Below, in pieces: positions 1 to 10,142 of a DNA stretch of 25,828 bases (the first letter of the stretch is position 1; each line of letters opens with the position of its first letter). The stretch lies in NCBI GenBank assembly GCA_000969725.1, contig JXSR01S002980.1; one strand, given 5' to 3'. The notes below the pieces were generated by a model that made no database searches, had not been told where the DNA came from, and worked only from the letters and a program-made list of their open reading frames with translations. Position numbers and translations under genes: made by a program. This DNA comes from Ophiothrix spiculata. Its lineage: Eukaryota > Echinodermata > Ophiuroidea > Amphilepidida > Ophiotrichidae.

Positions 1-299
1 TAATTACGTAACGCCTCGGTCGATTTTGATGATCTTGGTATCGTTGGATAGCGGAGGATCATACCTATCTATTATTAGCAAAATCAAGTTCATAGGAGGT
101 TCCATTCTAAAATATTAGGGTGGTTGCAACAACCCTTCGAAGGACGAAGGACGTGTTGTAAAAATAGCTCAGGAGGACAAGAGTTAAAGCTCAAAAATAG
201 ATTAAACTTGCATAATACAGTATCAAAACTGTTGAAAATAAATCATAATCATAAATAAACACGTTATTAAACAACAGATCCATTGCTAAAATCAAGTTT

Positions 300-710
300 A
301 ACTAGGTGTGCACAAATGTCACGCCTGTCACGAAATGATTTAGCCTGTATTCTCCAAGTTAAGAGCTACAGCTCCAAAAGTGAAATGTTTCCTGATTGGT
401 TCCCCAAAGGAGATCTGCAACATAAACAGGAATCAAATCTCCCGTGGGAAAGAGATAGAATTCAGCATTAAACCATATTTTTGAAGAGGCAGTGTCAGTT
501 TGGGTCACGCCTGTCACGGACACTTTGTGTCCACATTGTGAAGACAGTGATTGAGTTAGAATAAATTTTTCACTCTTTGCATCCAATATCGAATGTTTAC
601 TATAACATATAGTAATATTTCCGTGGTATCGCCTTTAGATAAAATTTACCAGCTATTCTGAGAAAAAAAGGTTCATGCAAAGGTCACGCCTGTCACGCTG
701 GAATTCGCCA
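300..710 (-). pseudogene. Relic of a protein repeat with VTGVT core
   Basis: GTCACGCCTGTCACG occurs identically at 318-332, 504-518 and 683-697, spaced 186 and 179 bases. On the minus strand each reads V-T-G-V-T. The first two copies are in one frame, separated by exactly 62 codons with a single stop between, and the frame around the middle copy is open for 75 codons (586-359). Copies 1 and 3 share VTGVTF. This fits a broken array of ~60-residue repeats from a transposon or lost gene. I do not recognise the family. Confidence 0.35.
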
Positions 711-739
711 ACTGTGAAGCTTGATTCGCATGTCCTTGA

Positions 740-1569
740 ACCAAATTAATGCTACAGGCAAAAATGTGTCTGATAGGGATCCAGACAAACTTATTTATAT
801 TCATTTTTGTTAACTAAATTCTCCATGATCATATCTCTTAACGGAAAACATAACAACATGGATGTGAAAATGTACAGGGGTGGGGTAGGGGGGGGGGGAG
901 CAAGAAAGTAATAGGAACACACACCTTTAATCCCTTTAAGGATAATATTTTAGTTTGCCAAATTTCCCCAAATATTTCTTCTTTGTTGTACAAAAGTTGT
1001 TGCTTTTAGTTGAGTTGGTATATGTATAATATATACATTGATTATCCTGTCATTTTGGACAAACGACAATTTGCAAAAAAATAAAATTGAATGCAGCTCT
1101 ATATGCAGTAAGTTCTACTGAATTGCAACAACTCTTTGGTTTCAAAGATGTGGAAACCTTGTCATTCGAACACATCTTATGCAGCAAGGTTTAAGATCAT
1201 ATTCAGCTTTCTCTATTGCGTGATTGGACTTTACTTGTTGTGATTAGACCCTTGAAAGTTGTAATTGAGTTTCGCGTCACCCGCTCACTTCCAAAAATTG
1301 CGCCCGCATCAAAATTTCATTTAATTGTCAAATATTTCATTCTTCAAGATTTTTCAGGAAAAATGCAATTTATACGTCAACTTAACTTCAGTAATTTTAC
1401 AAATTAGGTTGTTTCCCCCATTTTTCGCCCCCTAGATATTTCTAGCATTGCCAGTCGTGATTTTTAAAGGCATTACTCATTAAATACATTTATGACGGAG
1501 GAATTTATGTACATTTGACTACCAGATGTTGTTATTAATGAAAACACTGTAATTCTGTCAAAATAAAAT
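740..1569. other. No gene seen; G-rich tract
   Basis: AT-rich, non-coding sequence with only short chance frames. A G-rich run at about 879-899 is the only distinct item. Confidence 0.5.
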
Positions 1570-1980
1570 ACAGTCGATGCTGCTAAATCGGGATCCTCTT
1601 AAAATGGATTTTTGGTTAATTGACATATTCGGTCAGGGAACTGTTTCTTTAAGTACAAAATTGACCTGATAATCAGGACATTCCTCCTGATAAATGGGAT
1701 CATTTTAGGCAAAATGCATTAATTTGATGAAAATTTTATGCAAGTAAATTACAAATCCCAAATTCTGTTGAAAATCTCTGCAAACATTTTAATCTATTTA
1801 AGAGGTCTCTAAGATTCTTTCACTTTGTCCAATTTTTGTCAGCTCATGAATTTAGTGTATATTTTAGTGTGAAAACATCTCACTTATGGCGATATCTGTA
1901 TTTTGCTTAAATCGGGACAACTGGTTAATTGGGATATTTTTGCTACTCCGAGATGTCCCAATTAAGCGGCGTCAACTGTA
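1570..1980. mobile_element. Foldback MITE, mariner-like (TA ends)
   Basis: The left end TACAGTCGATGCTGCTAAAT and the reverse complement of the right end, TACAGTTGACGCCGCTTAAT, are diverged inverted repeats; both continue into GGGA. Both ends carry TA, as expected for Tc1/mariner targets. The interior has no coding frame. A related ATTGGGATAT segment recurs inside near 1927. Confidence 0.7.
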
Positions 1981-2065
1981 TTAATGAAAATTAGGAAAGA
2001 GTGAATAACGGATAATGAATCAATCACTTCATCCATCATTACAAAAAATGTTACGGGCCTTATCA

Positions 2066-2088
2066 CAAGTTATAATAATAATAATAAA
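2066..2088. repeat. ATA trinucleotide microsatellite
   Basis: Short run of ATA/TAA units. Confidence 0.7.
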
Positions 2089-2300
2089 GACCTATTGAGC
2101 TTCACCAGCTGCAGAGCAGAAACTTTGATGAATTGCTTGAAACATGAACTGTTGCATGTACAGCTGTCCTTACCCAGGCAGTGTGATTTTCACATGTGCT
2201 TCAGTCATCAAAGCAATCAAGATTGAATGTCTTGCCCAGTGACATAGTATGTTCTTCATGGGCTCAAAATTACAAACTACTGATTCGATTCCTAAGGCAT

Positions 2301-2507
2301 TGGAGCACAATTAGGCCACAACTTTGTGCTGCCGGCCGCAACCTGGCCACAGCCTTATTTTTCCAAAATGGCGACCGTATGTTTGATTGTTCACCTCACG
2401 ATTATTGTAAAATATTAATTACATGTTTTGAAATTATTTATAGGTGCAAAAATCAAGTCTATGGTCGCCATCTTGAAAAAATAATGTTGTGGCCTAATTG
2501 TGCTCCA
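2301..2507. mobile_element. 207-bp foldback MITE in the POLR3E intron
   Basis: Perfect 22-bp terminal inverted repeats at 2301-2322 and 2486-2507 (TGGAGCACAATTAGGCCACA and two more bases). Inner arms containing ATGGCGACC/GGTCGCCAT also pair. No clear target duplication was seen. It ends 111 bases before the POLR3E acceptor at 2619. Confidence 0.75.
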
Positions 2508-2618
2508 GCGCAAAACAGTTCTGTTCCACAAGACCCAACAATGTCTCAAGTAATTTCCTGTGTTGATGTTGTATTTGTGATATACAGTTATATTGGATAT
2601 ATTGTTTTTATTTGACAG

Positions 2619-3160
2619 ATAATCCTACCAAAGCCTCAAGAAGTCGTACTAAATCTCAATCAAAGGATAAATCTCCAGTGAAACAGGCTCATGTTAATAA
2701 TTCTCATATGAGCATGCAGGGAAAAGAACTCTCATTCAATCAGGACAGCATAGCAAAGAGTAACTCTGCGTTACCAGGGAGTAACGGTGTTAAAAACAAG
2801 ACCGGGCCTGGCGATTCTAGGATAAGGATTAAGCAAGAACCTGTTGATAAACCTGTTCCTATGGAAACGGGGGATGTTCAGACATCTAGTTTAACTCCAA
2901 ATTCAAATAGTGACAGTGTAACAAATGGACCACTCTCTAGTGGGGATGAAAACTCATCTAGTGAATTGCAAGAAGCCGTGAGAACGTTTTTACGAGAGAA
3001 ATTTCAGAGTAATTATGTACTGAGTGTAACAGAACTGCGTAAGATGCTTCTTTTCCGTGTGTCTGAGCTGCCACAGGACGACGTGTTGAATCAGTGGGTG
3101 TCGGATAAACTAATGGAAGATTGTGCAATCCAAGTTGGGGCAGTTGCTGTACCAATACCT
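2619..3160 (+). CDS. POLR3E: POLR3E coding exon: linker plus start of conserved C-terminal region
   Basis: The acceptor is TTTGACAG at 2611-2618 and the first two bases finish a split codon. About 110 residues of low-complexity Ser/Lys/Asn linker come first. They include RIKQEPVD, whose IKQE (2828-2839) fits the SUMO consensus (hydrophobic-K-x-E). From about 2957 the sequence becomes helical and conserved (SELQEAVRTFLREKF, then an ELRKML helix) and ends at VPIP. The reading frame stays open past the GTTAGT donor (3161) to a stop at 3317-3319, so retention of this intron would add a non-conserved tail. Confidence 0.88.
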
Positions 3161-6100
3161 GTTAGTACAAATTTATGTTCAATAGGAATTAAGCAACTAA
3201 CTCACTGTATCTACGCATGTGTATCTTCTTGTATAGGAGCAAGCTTTTTATTAAGGAAACTAAATCCGGGGGAAACTTTCTCAAAAAAATTTACTCCCGG
3301 ACAACAGGGATTTGACTGAATCGGGCTGGGCAACGGGGATTTGACCTAAACCGGGGGCAATTAGTGAAGGACTAGGGCCAATGTTCTAAAAAATGGATAG
3401 TAACAACTGCTGGCAAACTGTTAAGTGGCACAATAACCATGGCCAACTTCAATAAAAAAAAATTGCCCCGGGTCACACTGATTTGATCTGATCCGGGGGT
3501 AATTGTTAAAAACCAGGGGAAAATTTGCCCTTTTGCTCCCCTTAAAACATCCTTGTATAGGAGTGAACCATTGTTGATTTATTTATCAAAATACGGTTGA
3601 TATTCAAATTAGTGTGTCACACCTTATCAGATTGTCAGGAAACCAATAGGCGCGTCCACATTGAGGCCTTTCATTCTCAAGTCATACTCAAGAAGTCAGA
3701 TTCTCTAGATCGACTCTAGTATTAGCGTGAAATTCTTCTACTCGAGGTTTATGACTGGCTAAAACCCTGAATGTCAATCCCAAGAAAACTTGGGGTTTAG
3801 TAAAGGTCTCTGCTCTTATACTCGAGTAGTGGCTTTGTTGTTGTGATCATACGGTTGTGATATCAACAAGGTCAGTGCATTGTTTGCCTTGTTTTTGAAT
3901 GCCTGAGGTGACATAATTAGCTTGTATCATTCTTGAGAATTAGTTTTCCAATGTGGACAGGATTCTGAAAACTCTAGAATAAGGAATACTCAAGTATTCC
4001 AAATTCCCAAGAATGAAATCACCTTGTGAACACAGCTAATATACCTTATCATGGGGCTAGGACACAATGGTCTTTGGGTAAGGGCACATGTGCTACCCCT
4101 ATATGAGCAGGTCAAAGGTCATTAGGGGTCAATGACATTTGGTGGTCATAATTATAAGATTGGTCCGCAAATTCACATACTTTATCGAATTTCTTGGGAC
4201 TTGGATGCTGCACACTGTTGGTAACCCACGCTTAAAGGTTGGGTTTGCAAAATCAAGAAAATAGCTAAAAGGGTGGGTTTCTTGATTCCATTGTTATAAA
4301 GGGTGTTTTTGTAAAAAGGGTGGATTAGAATTATAAAGGATGTGTTCTTCACTGAGACTTAAGCTTTGATCAAATGCAAATTCCTCTCAATGGATTAACT
4401 ACATGTATGTTGATCTTGATGCACCCACAATGAAATTAATCAAAAGTGGTTCAAACACTCAGTATTAAATTTTTGCGGGTTGGAATACAGAATTTGTTCA
4501 GGGGGTGGTGAGGAATACAAAGGTAAGACATGACTTAGTACACATTGTGGTGCATGGCAGTCAAATCTAATAGGGTGGTTTTTGACTTTACAGTATAAAG
4601 GGTGTTTTCATATAAAGGGTGGGTTAAAACTAAAAAGGATGGGTTAAGAATGGCACTGCCAACTATGATGCAATGGTCCTTTAGAGACAGTGCTTTTATG
4701 TGAGTGAAGTCATTTAGGGATCATTAGGGGTTTATGACTTGTAGTGGTCATAATTATAAAATTGGTCAGCAAATCCATATACTTAAATTATCAAATTTTC
4801 ATGTGACTTGGATGCAATGGTCCTTTAGAAACAGTGCTTTTATATGAGTGAAGTCATTTAGGGATCATTAGGGGTTTATGACTTGTAGTGGTCATAATTA
4901 TAAAATTGGTCAGCAAATCTATATACTTAAATTATCCAATTTTCATGTGACTTGGATGCAATGGTCCTTTAGAGACGGTGCGTTTATGACTTGTAGTGGT
5001 CATAATTATAAAATTGGTCAGCAAATCCATATACTTAAATTATCCAATTTTCATGTGACTTGGATGCAATGGTCCTTGCGTTTATGACTTGTAGTGGTCA
5101 TAATTATAAAATTGGTCAGCAAATCCATATACTTAAATTATCCAATTTTCATGTGACTTGGATGCAATGGTCCTTTAGAGACGGTGCTTGTATGTGAGTG
5201 AAGTCATTTAGGGATCATTTGGGGTTTATGACTTGTAGTGGTCATAATTATAAAATTGGTCAGCAAATCCATATACTTAAATTATCCAATTTTCATGTGA
5301 CTTGGATGCAATGGTCCTTTAGAGACGGTGCTTGTATGTGAGTGAAGTCATTTAGGGATCATTTGGGGTTTATGACTTGTAGTGGTCATAATTATAAAAT
5401 TGGTCAGCAAATCCACATGGGACTTGGATTCAATGGTCCTTTGGCAACGGTGCATGTATGACCCATATGTGAGTGGAGTCAAAGGTCAACTATGGGTCAA
5501 TGACTTCTGGTGGTCATAATCAGAGGAGGTAGGATGTGACATAATTTCTATTTTTAAATTAAAAAAAACTTTGCATGATAACACGTAGGCACCTTAGCAA
5601 GGTAGAGACTGTAAACAACAAACTGTTTTTAGGGTTTTTTTAATTTCATGAAACTAGTGGGTTGTTTAACCTTTTCCTGTCGTAGGGCGTCTGAGCGACG
5701 CCATAAATTACTGCCAGCTCAGGCGTTGGGCGTCTGAGCGACGCCCTAACTAACACTGAAGTATAACTATTTTCACTACCTCTTATCTTCCAAAACACTA
5801 TCAACAGGCAGTGTATACAGTTCATAACGGTCTATTAGGCTGATGTTTCATTGAATTATGTAGAATATTTCTAAAGATAAATTTAATTTACTTTAGGTGT
5901 CAGATTACAGGTAAAATGGCGTCAGCCTGGGGAAGAAAAAATGGTCAGACTGGAAAGGGTTAAGCAACCCTAACAGATATGAGGTTTAATTTAAAAATGA
6001 ATTTACAAAATGATTTGATGCAAAAAGTACCTTAAAAGCAAAATTTAGATTTACATCAGTTTCATTGCAAACTAAAAATAAACATTATTTCATGTCCTAC

Positions 6101-9100
6101 CCCCTTGGTCATAATTATAAGATTGTGCAGCAAATCCACATACTTATTCTTATTTTCATGGGACTTGGACACAATACAATATTCCTTGGGTAGAGACAAG
6201 TGTGTGACCCCTAAGTGAGCAAAGTCAAAGGTCATCTAGGAATCAAGCCATCCCTTTGACCCCGACGACACTATTTTGTTTCTAAATGCCACTTTGTTTT
6301 GTTTTATTTCAGTGGCCTGCAAATTACACCGGAGATAAAAGGATATATGTTTATTGGGATTGTGGTGATTCTAATGATAAGGTAGGTTGATTTTTTTAAA
6401 TATTTTACATGATTTTTTTGCATGGCACCCAGCAAATCAAGAGCCATTAATAGGCATGTTCATAAAATTTTGAAATGTGAAATATTTTCTTAAATGTGGG
6501 TTTTAATAACAACGGCTCGCACGCTTTTGCGAAGCCGTTGTGAGCGGCATGCCGTAGTGAAAGAGTTAACCACTCATTGCAGCAAAAAGCAGCTGAATTA
6601 CAACAATTTTGACATTAAAATATAATAGCAAAGAGTTCAACTGAATAACCTCATTTTTCAATGAAGTTGTTATACCATCATCCATTAATATAGAGTCGAC
6701 TTGTAATCGATAGTTGATTTATTCTCTATGTGTAATTTTTTTTTTTCAAATTGACCTCTTAATAACGCTAAATTTCGTCCCGCATGAAAATTTCGCAAGA
6801 CTTTGAGGGACTCCGATTGGCACCATTATTACAATATGTTATTTTTATGATATCATGCATCAAGTGTCATCAGATTCTTGTCCATCATTGATACAAAATT
6901 GGATAGATTCAGCCCATATAAATTGGTCGCGCTATAAGTTGCAAAAATATTGGGCGAGACGGAGATGTAGTTGAGCCCAATATTTTAAGAAAATTCATAG
7001 CGTGACCAATAAATATTGGGCGTAAATCATCCAATTTTGTCAATATCATGCGTACCGTCCGATATCATATATCGGACTGCTCAAAGTAGGATAATGGTTT
7101 ATTCAGAGTCAGTTGATTTAGATCGCACAATACGCAGTCTTTTACATGCGTTATTCCTTGTGAATAGCATGTGGAAAGATTGCACTTCGATGGGCATCGA
7201 TCGATGCATATCGACAAGACTCTGAATAAACCATACTGGGACGAATTCAACTCCATCATATGCTTCTCATGCATTTCAATCTTATTTTTCGATGAGCAGG
7301 AGTACTACAAATTGATGCAATGTTTTGTCAACAATTTGCTGATGTCAGATTTTGAAATTAGGCGATTGTCGACAATGACAGTGTTTCTTGACAACAACAT
7401 TAAAAAGAATAAATTCAACTCATGTTTACCGACCTAGACCCAAGTAGTTCCAAATGGGTCTGAATATTGATTAAAGAAAGTACAGATAGGAAAGAGGACT
7501 ATTTGCGCTCTAAAAATTAGGCTAAGTTAGGAGATTGCGCCACGCTGGTCCGATGTTGCGTGAATCGTTGAATACTCAACGCGGCATTCTGGTCGTGTGC
7601 TGATATAACTTGACTACAACGCAATATGCATCTTTCATTTTTCCGCCAATTTGTGCGTATACAGAAAATATCGCTGACAAGCTCGATACTTTCAATTCTA
7701 TGTCAAAGCACCCTTCTGTTGCTGAAGTACAGGTTAACACTTTATTTGGGGTGGCTATTAGCTGTTGAGAATCTCCCTAAAATAAATCTGTTCATGATTC
7801 AGAACAGATCAAAAACTTATTCATTCCATAATCATTAACCAGAATTTTTTTTTTAATTCCACAGTATCGTAAAGTTATCATGGATATGTACGGGGAAAAT
7901 TACAAGTGTAGACGCAATCAATTTGTTGAAAAATTCCAGGAAGTTTTAGGTTCAGAACCATCAACTAAGGCTGAAACAGAAAGAATAATAAAGGTAGGAA
8001 TTGAATATGAAAGCAAAACTGACCCAAGTCCATACTCCCATACATTTTGTACCGAATGTATACTTGTGACGTCAAAATATATTTGGCATCGAATAAAAAG
8101 TATGAACCGGAGAAAGATATATTTATATCAATACGTGCTGAATAGTGTTGTTAAGCGGGATATTTAATCCATTTCAACTCGGCATGGTCATCCAGTTTCA
8201 TTCGGTGTCGAATGATTAAGATGTCACAAGTATACATTCGGTACCGAATGTATGGCAGTATGAATCCACCCTAACCCATACAAAAGGAAGTGATGATCAA
8301 TGCACAGTATTGATTTTTGAATGGCAATTATTCATCATTATAGGACAATATACTTTCTTTTAGGGCTGGTTTCGGCAAGTATTTTCATTATTGACAAACC
8401 CCCAACACTCGAGCGACCGACGTCAACACTGTCGACAATGCATTTTCGTCAACATAGCAATTAAAATTACAACTTGTGGTCTTTTGCTGAATTCGTCACC
8501 CTGTAGCGCTGGGATGTAGTGTCACTGACAAGTTAATGACGGTTGTGAATAAAATAATCATAAGTGCATTGCTATTTCAATTGCAAGTGAAGAATTATAC
8601 GAAATTCTTTTAATCAACTTATAGCTATGTGCTTGTTTTAAAGTAGTCAATAAAACATTAAATGTATAAAATAATATTCTACACATAATATGAGATTAAA
8701 TAACAATGTTTTTTAGTTTTCTCAAGCTTTTTAGTTATTTTATTTTATTTTTATGTTTTTATCGACAAACTTGAGGCCTGTCAACAAAGCTTAAAACAGC
8801 TTTTGTCAACGACATTGTCGACAAGAGGTTTGTTGATAGTAGGGAAGCATGGACTTGAGTCAGTTTAGTATTCCTATATATTCAATTATTAGGGGTAAGG
8901 AGAGCAGAGAGCTTAGCCCAACCCTGACGAACTACATAAGCAAAAATCAGAGTGAGATGGAAGAAATTAAACCAAAAGTTGGGTAACCTTTGAATTGTGA
9001 GTCCAGTACTACTCTGGTGTACTTGTAGATTTAGAGGGCCATTTTTATTCCGGCATGGGGATCAAATTGGGGGCATTTTGATTTTTGACGGTGATGCATT

Positions 9101-9609
9101 TCATCTTTCCGAAATGTAGAGTTGATTTTGGAAGGAATCAAGTAGACCCAAATACCCCCAATTTTGAACCCTATGGCTGACGGCATCATACACAGGCCGG
9201 TATATGAAGTCTCGTCATGTGAGTGCAATAAAGTCGTATCTGCAATAGCTGCCATTTGTCATTAATTTGGATTGCACATTGCATAATCTCCAGCCTTGGG
9301 TCAGTGGCTCTTGAAATGGTTTTTCAGTGACGGGTGTCACCTGAAGAACCATTTCAAGAGCCACTGACATATGATGGGGAAATTTTGCGGGGTTTTCTGT
9401 TTTTCTGACTAGGTGTTAAATAAATATAACTTAAGGCAGTCATTGCAGGTATGATTTTTCTTGCACTCACATGACGGACACTATATTTATTGCTGTACCA
9501 TATTTGCCAATTTTTTTAGTAATAACATATTTTGTTTCATTTTTTTCAGAGCATGTGTGTATCCAAGGGAGGCTTCTGGGTTCTTAAAGGAACTTCTGGA
9601 TCATCATGA
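2619..9609 (+). CDS. POLR3E: RNA polymerase III subunit RPC5, 3' part of gene (four terminal coding exons)
   Basis: RPC5 pairs with RPC4 in RNA polymerase III, which makes tRNA, 5S rRNA and other small RNAs in the nucleus; this role is known for the family. Coding exons are 2619-3160, 6313-6381, 7865-7993 and 9550-9609, with AG acceptors, GT donors and phase-0 junctions after the first. They give about 265 residues: a Ser/Lys-rich linker (first ~110), then a conserved C-terminal region. Marks shared with animal RPC5 are a VPIPWP stretch at the first junction, the YWDCGDSND segment, the NYKCRRN segment and the end CVSKGGFWVLKGT before TGA. These fit the terminal winged-helix modules. The first visible codon is split, so at least one exon lies upstream; I could not find it in 1-2618. 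The first donor is GTTAGT, slightly off consensus. I recognised the family from memory, without an alignment. Confidence 0.9.
3651..4038. mobile_element. Diverged foldback element in the POLR3E intron
   Basis: GTCCACATTG near 3654 pairs with CAATGTGGAC near 3950, and the neighbouring CATTCTCAAG/CTTGAGAAT pairs as well. A second arm near 4005-4038 repeats the same ending. Family not identified. Confidence 0.4.
4060..5520. repeat. 144-bp minisatellite with length-variant units
   Basis: Units contain GGTCATAATTATAA; the anchor GGTCATAATT or a close match occurs at 4144, 4746, 4890, 4998, 5096, 5240, 5384 and (GGTCATAAT) 5512. Spacings in the dense array are 144, 108, 98, 144, 144 and 128. The short units lack internal blocks. 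The 4144 copy is more diverged and separated from the rest by ~450 bases of GGGTGGGTT-type sequence, possibly an insertion flanked by GATGC. A further diverged unit resumes at 6107. Confidence 0.85.
5521..6107. mobile_element. hAT-type non-autonomous element inside the minisatellite
   Basis: It is flanked by the 8-bp direct repeat GTCATAAT (5513-5520 and 6108-6115), which is minisatellite sequence. The ends are inverted: left CAGAGGAGGTAGGATGTGAC, right (reverse complement) CAAGGGGGTAGGACATGAAA. An 8-bp duplication and CA-beginning ends are hAT hallmarks. No transposase frame is present. Confidence 0.75.
5666..5963. mobile_element. TTAA-flanked (piggyBac-like) MITE nested in the hAT element
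   Basis: It is bounded by TTAA at 5666-5669 and 5960-5963. Ends are CCTTTTCCTGTC and, on the other strand, CCCTTTCCAGTC. TTAA targets and CCYTTT ends are typical of piggyBac-type elements. Inside, an 18-bp hairpin-forming unit, GGGCGTCTGAGCGACGCC, occurs twice (5685-5702 and 5728-5745). The flanks GGGTTG and CAACCC show that it entered the palindromic centre of its host. Confidence 0.7.
6313..6381 (+). CDS. POLR3E: POLR3E coding exon, 23 codons
   Basis: The exon is flanked by TTATTTCAG and GTAGGT, is 69 bases long and is in phase 0 at both ends. It encodes the WPANYTGDKRIYVYWDCGD segment, which aligns with the family's beta-rich stretch ending in an acidic W-x-x-GD motif. The intron before it is 3.15 kb and full of repeats. 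Confidence 0.85.
6840..7060. mobile_element. Foldback element in the POLR3E intron
   Basis: AAAATTGGAT (~6895) and ATTGGTCGCGCTA (~6924) pair with TAGCGTGACCAAT (~7000) and ATCCAATTTT (~7028). AATATTGGGC and GCCCAATATT pair near the centre. Confidence 0.55.
7094..7234. mobile_element. 141-bp foldback with 17-bp perfect arms
   Basis: ATGGTTTATTCAGAGTC at 7094-7110 is the exact reverse complement of 7218-7234. The inner part is partly palindromic (ATCGATCGAT). It may be the core of a longer element adjoining the previous one. Confidence 0.6.
7865..7993 (+). CDS. POLR3E: POLR3E coding exon, 43 codons
   Basis: The exon lies between TTCCACAG and GTAGGA, is in phase 0 and is 129 bases long. It encodes YRKVIMDMYGENYKCRRN and then a Lys/Glu-rich helix ending ERIIK. 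This is the penultimate helix region of RPC5 proteins. The frame remains open to 8167 after the donor, but that part is the start of a foldback element. Confidence 0.88.
8039..8254. mobile_element. 216-bp foldback MITE just after a POLR3E donor
   Basis: Inverted arms of about 33 bp (8039-8071 and 8222-8254) begin CATACATT and contain GTACCGAATGTATACTTGTG. The right arm holds a palindrome, ATTCGGTACCGAAT. It begins 46 bases after the exon end at 7993. Confidence 0.7.
8388..8838. mobile_element. Diverged foldback element, CGACAAACC ends
   Basis: TTGACAAACC at 8391 pairs with GGTTTGTTGA near 8827. GTCGACAATG at about 8430 pairs with CATTGTCGAC near 8813. It lies in the last POLR3E intron. Confidence 0.5.
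9213..9476. mobile_element. Foldback element with hairpin centre in the last POLR3E intron
   Basis: Left arm 9213-9253 (CGTCATGTGAGTGCAA ... TGCAATAGCTGCC) pairs with right arm 9435-9476 over ~41 bp with a few mismatches. The centre is the hairpin at 9300-9368. It ends 73 bases before the terminal exon. Confidence 0.7.
9300..9368. other. 69-nt near-perfect hairpin (possible miRNA precursor or foldback core)
   Basis: 28-nt arms 9300-9327 (GTCAGTGGCTCTTGAAATGG...) and 9341-9368 pair with one T-to-C difference, which would be a G-U pair in RNA. TGAC/GTCA extends the stem and leaves a GGGT loop and one bulged base. Confidence 0.55.
9550..9609 (+). CDS. POLR3E: POLR3E terminal coding exon with stop codon
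   Basis: The acceptor is a long T tract followed by CAG (to 9549). Twenty codons, including TGA at 9607-9609, encode SMCVSKGGFWVLKGTSGSS. The CVSxGGxWxLKGT ending is the family's hallmark C-terminus, so the gene ends here and is intact at its 3' side. Confidence 0.9.
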   Translation, partial: SMCVSKGGFWVLKGTSGSS

Positions 9610-9762
9610 TGACAACTTTTGCTGACAGAGACTCTAAGTTATATGTACCCTATATGTGTTTGACTCATCAAATCAATGGTAGAGTCTATCAATTTCCACC
9701 GACAGGCCAGGCATTACTTAATGATTCGTCTTTTGCAACATTCGTACTCAGTTTGTTAGTCT

Positions 9763-9800
9763 CTGGGACCATAAAACCTACTTAGGTTTTATGGTCCCAG
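9763..9800. repeat. 38-bp perfect palindrome in the likely POLR3E 3' UTR
   Basis: CTGGGACCATAAAACCTA (9763-9780), spacer CT, then its exact reverse complement (9783-9800). It begins 154 bases after the stop. I saw no AATAAA between 9610 and 10900, so the transcript end is unknown. Confidence 0.75.
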
Positions 9801-10142
9801 GTAAGTCTAGTACACACTGAGGGCTATCCTACCAAAAGACCATACATCAATCAATATCGAGAGATCAACTATATTGTGCCTAAGATTTCATTATAACTAT
9901 AGTCCAAATATTGCACTTAATGGTGCAATTTTCACAGTTCACAGTCTGCACTTTATATTCTGAATACTAATGCTTAACTGCATAACCAACTGATCTTTTT
10001 CTGATTCGTACCAAGTAACAAGGTTTGCAGATGTTTTTGAGTGATGTTGGGATGAGTCATACAAAAACTACTGTGAATAGAGGACAAACAATATAATATT
10101 TTTCATAATTTTTTTTTAGAGAGATGGGAAGATCATCTAGAT

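Noticed and set aside
2196..2615. 139-codon plus-strand open frame before the POLR3E exon
   Set aside because: It runs through both arms of the 207-bp foldback element and ends at the splice acceptor, so it is intronic.
4878..5087. 69-codon frame with internally repeated peptide
   Set aside because: The peptide repeat is only the minisatellite read in one frame; length-variant units break the frame.
4660..5520. CRISPR-like regularly spaced repeats
   Set aside because: Units are contiguous 98-144-bp tandem copies without unique spacers, in an animal intron.
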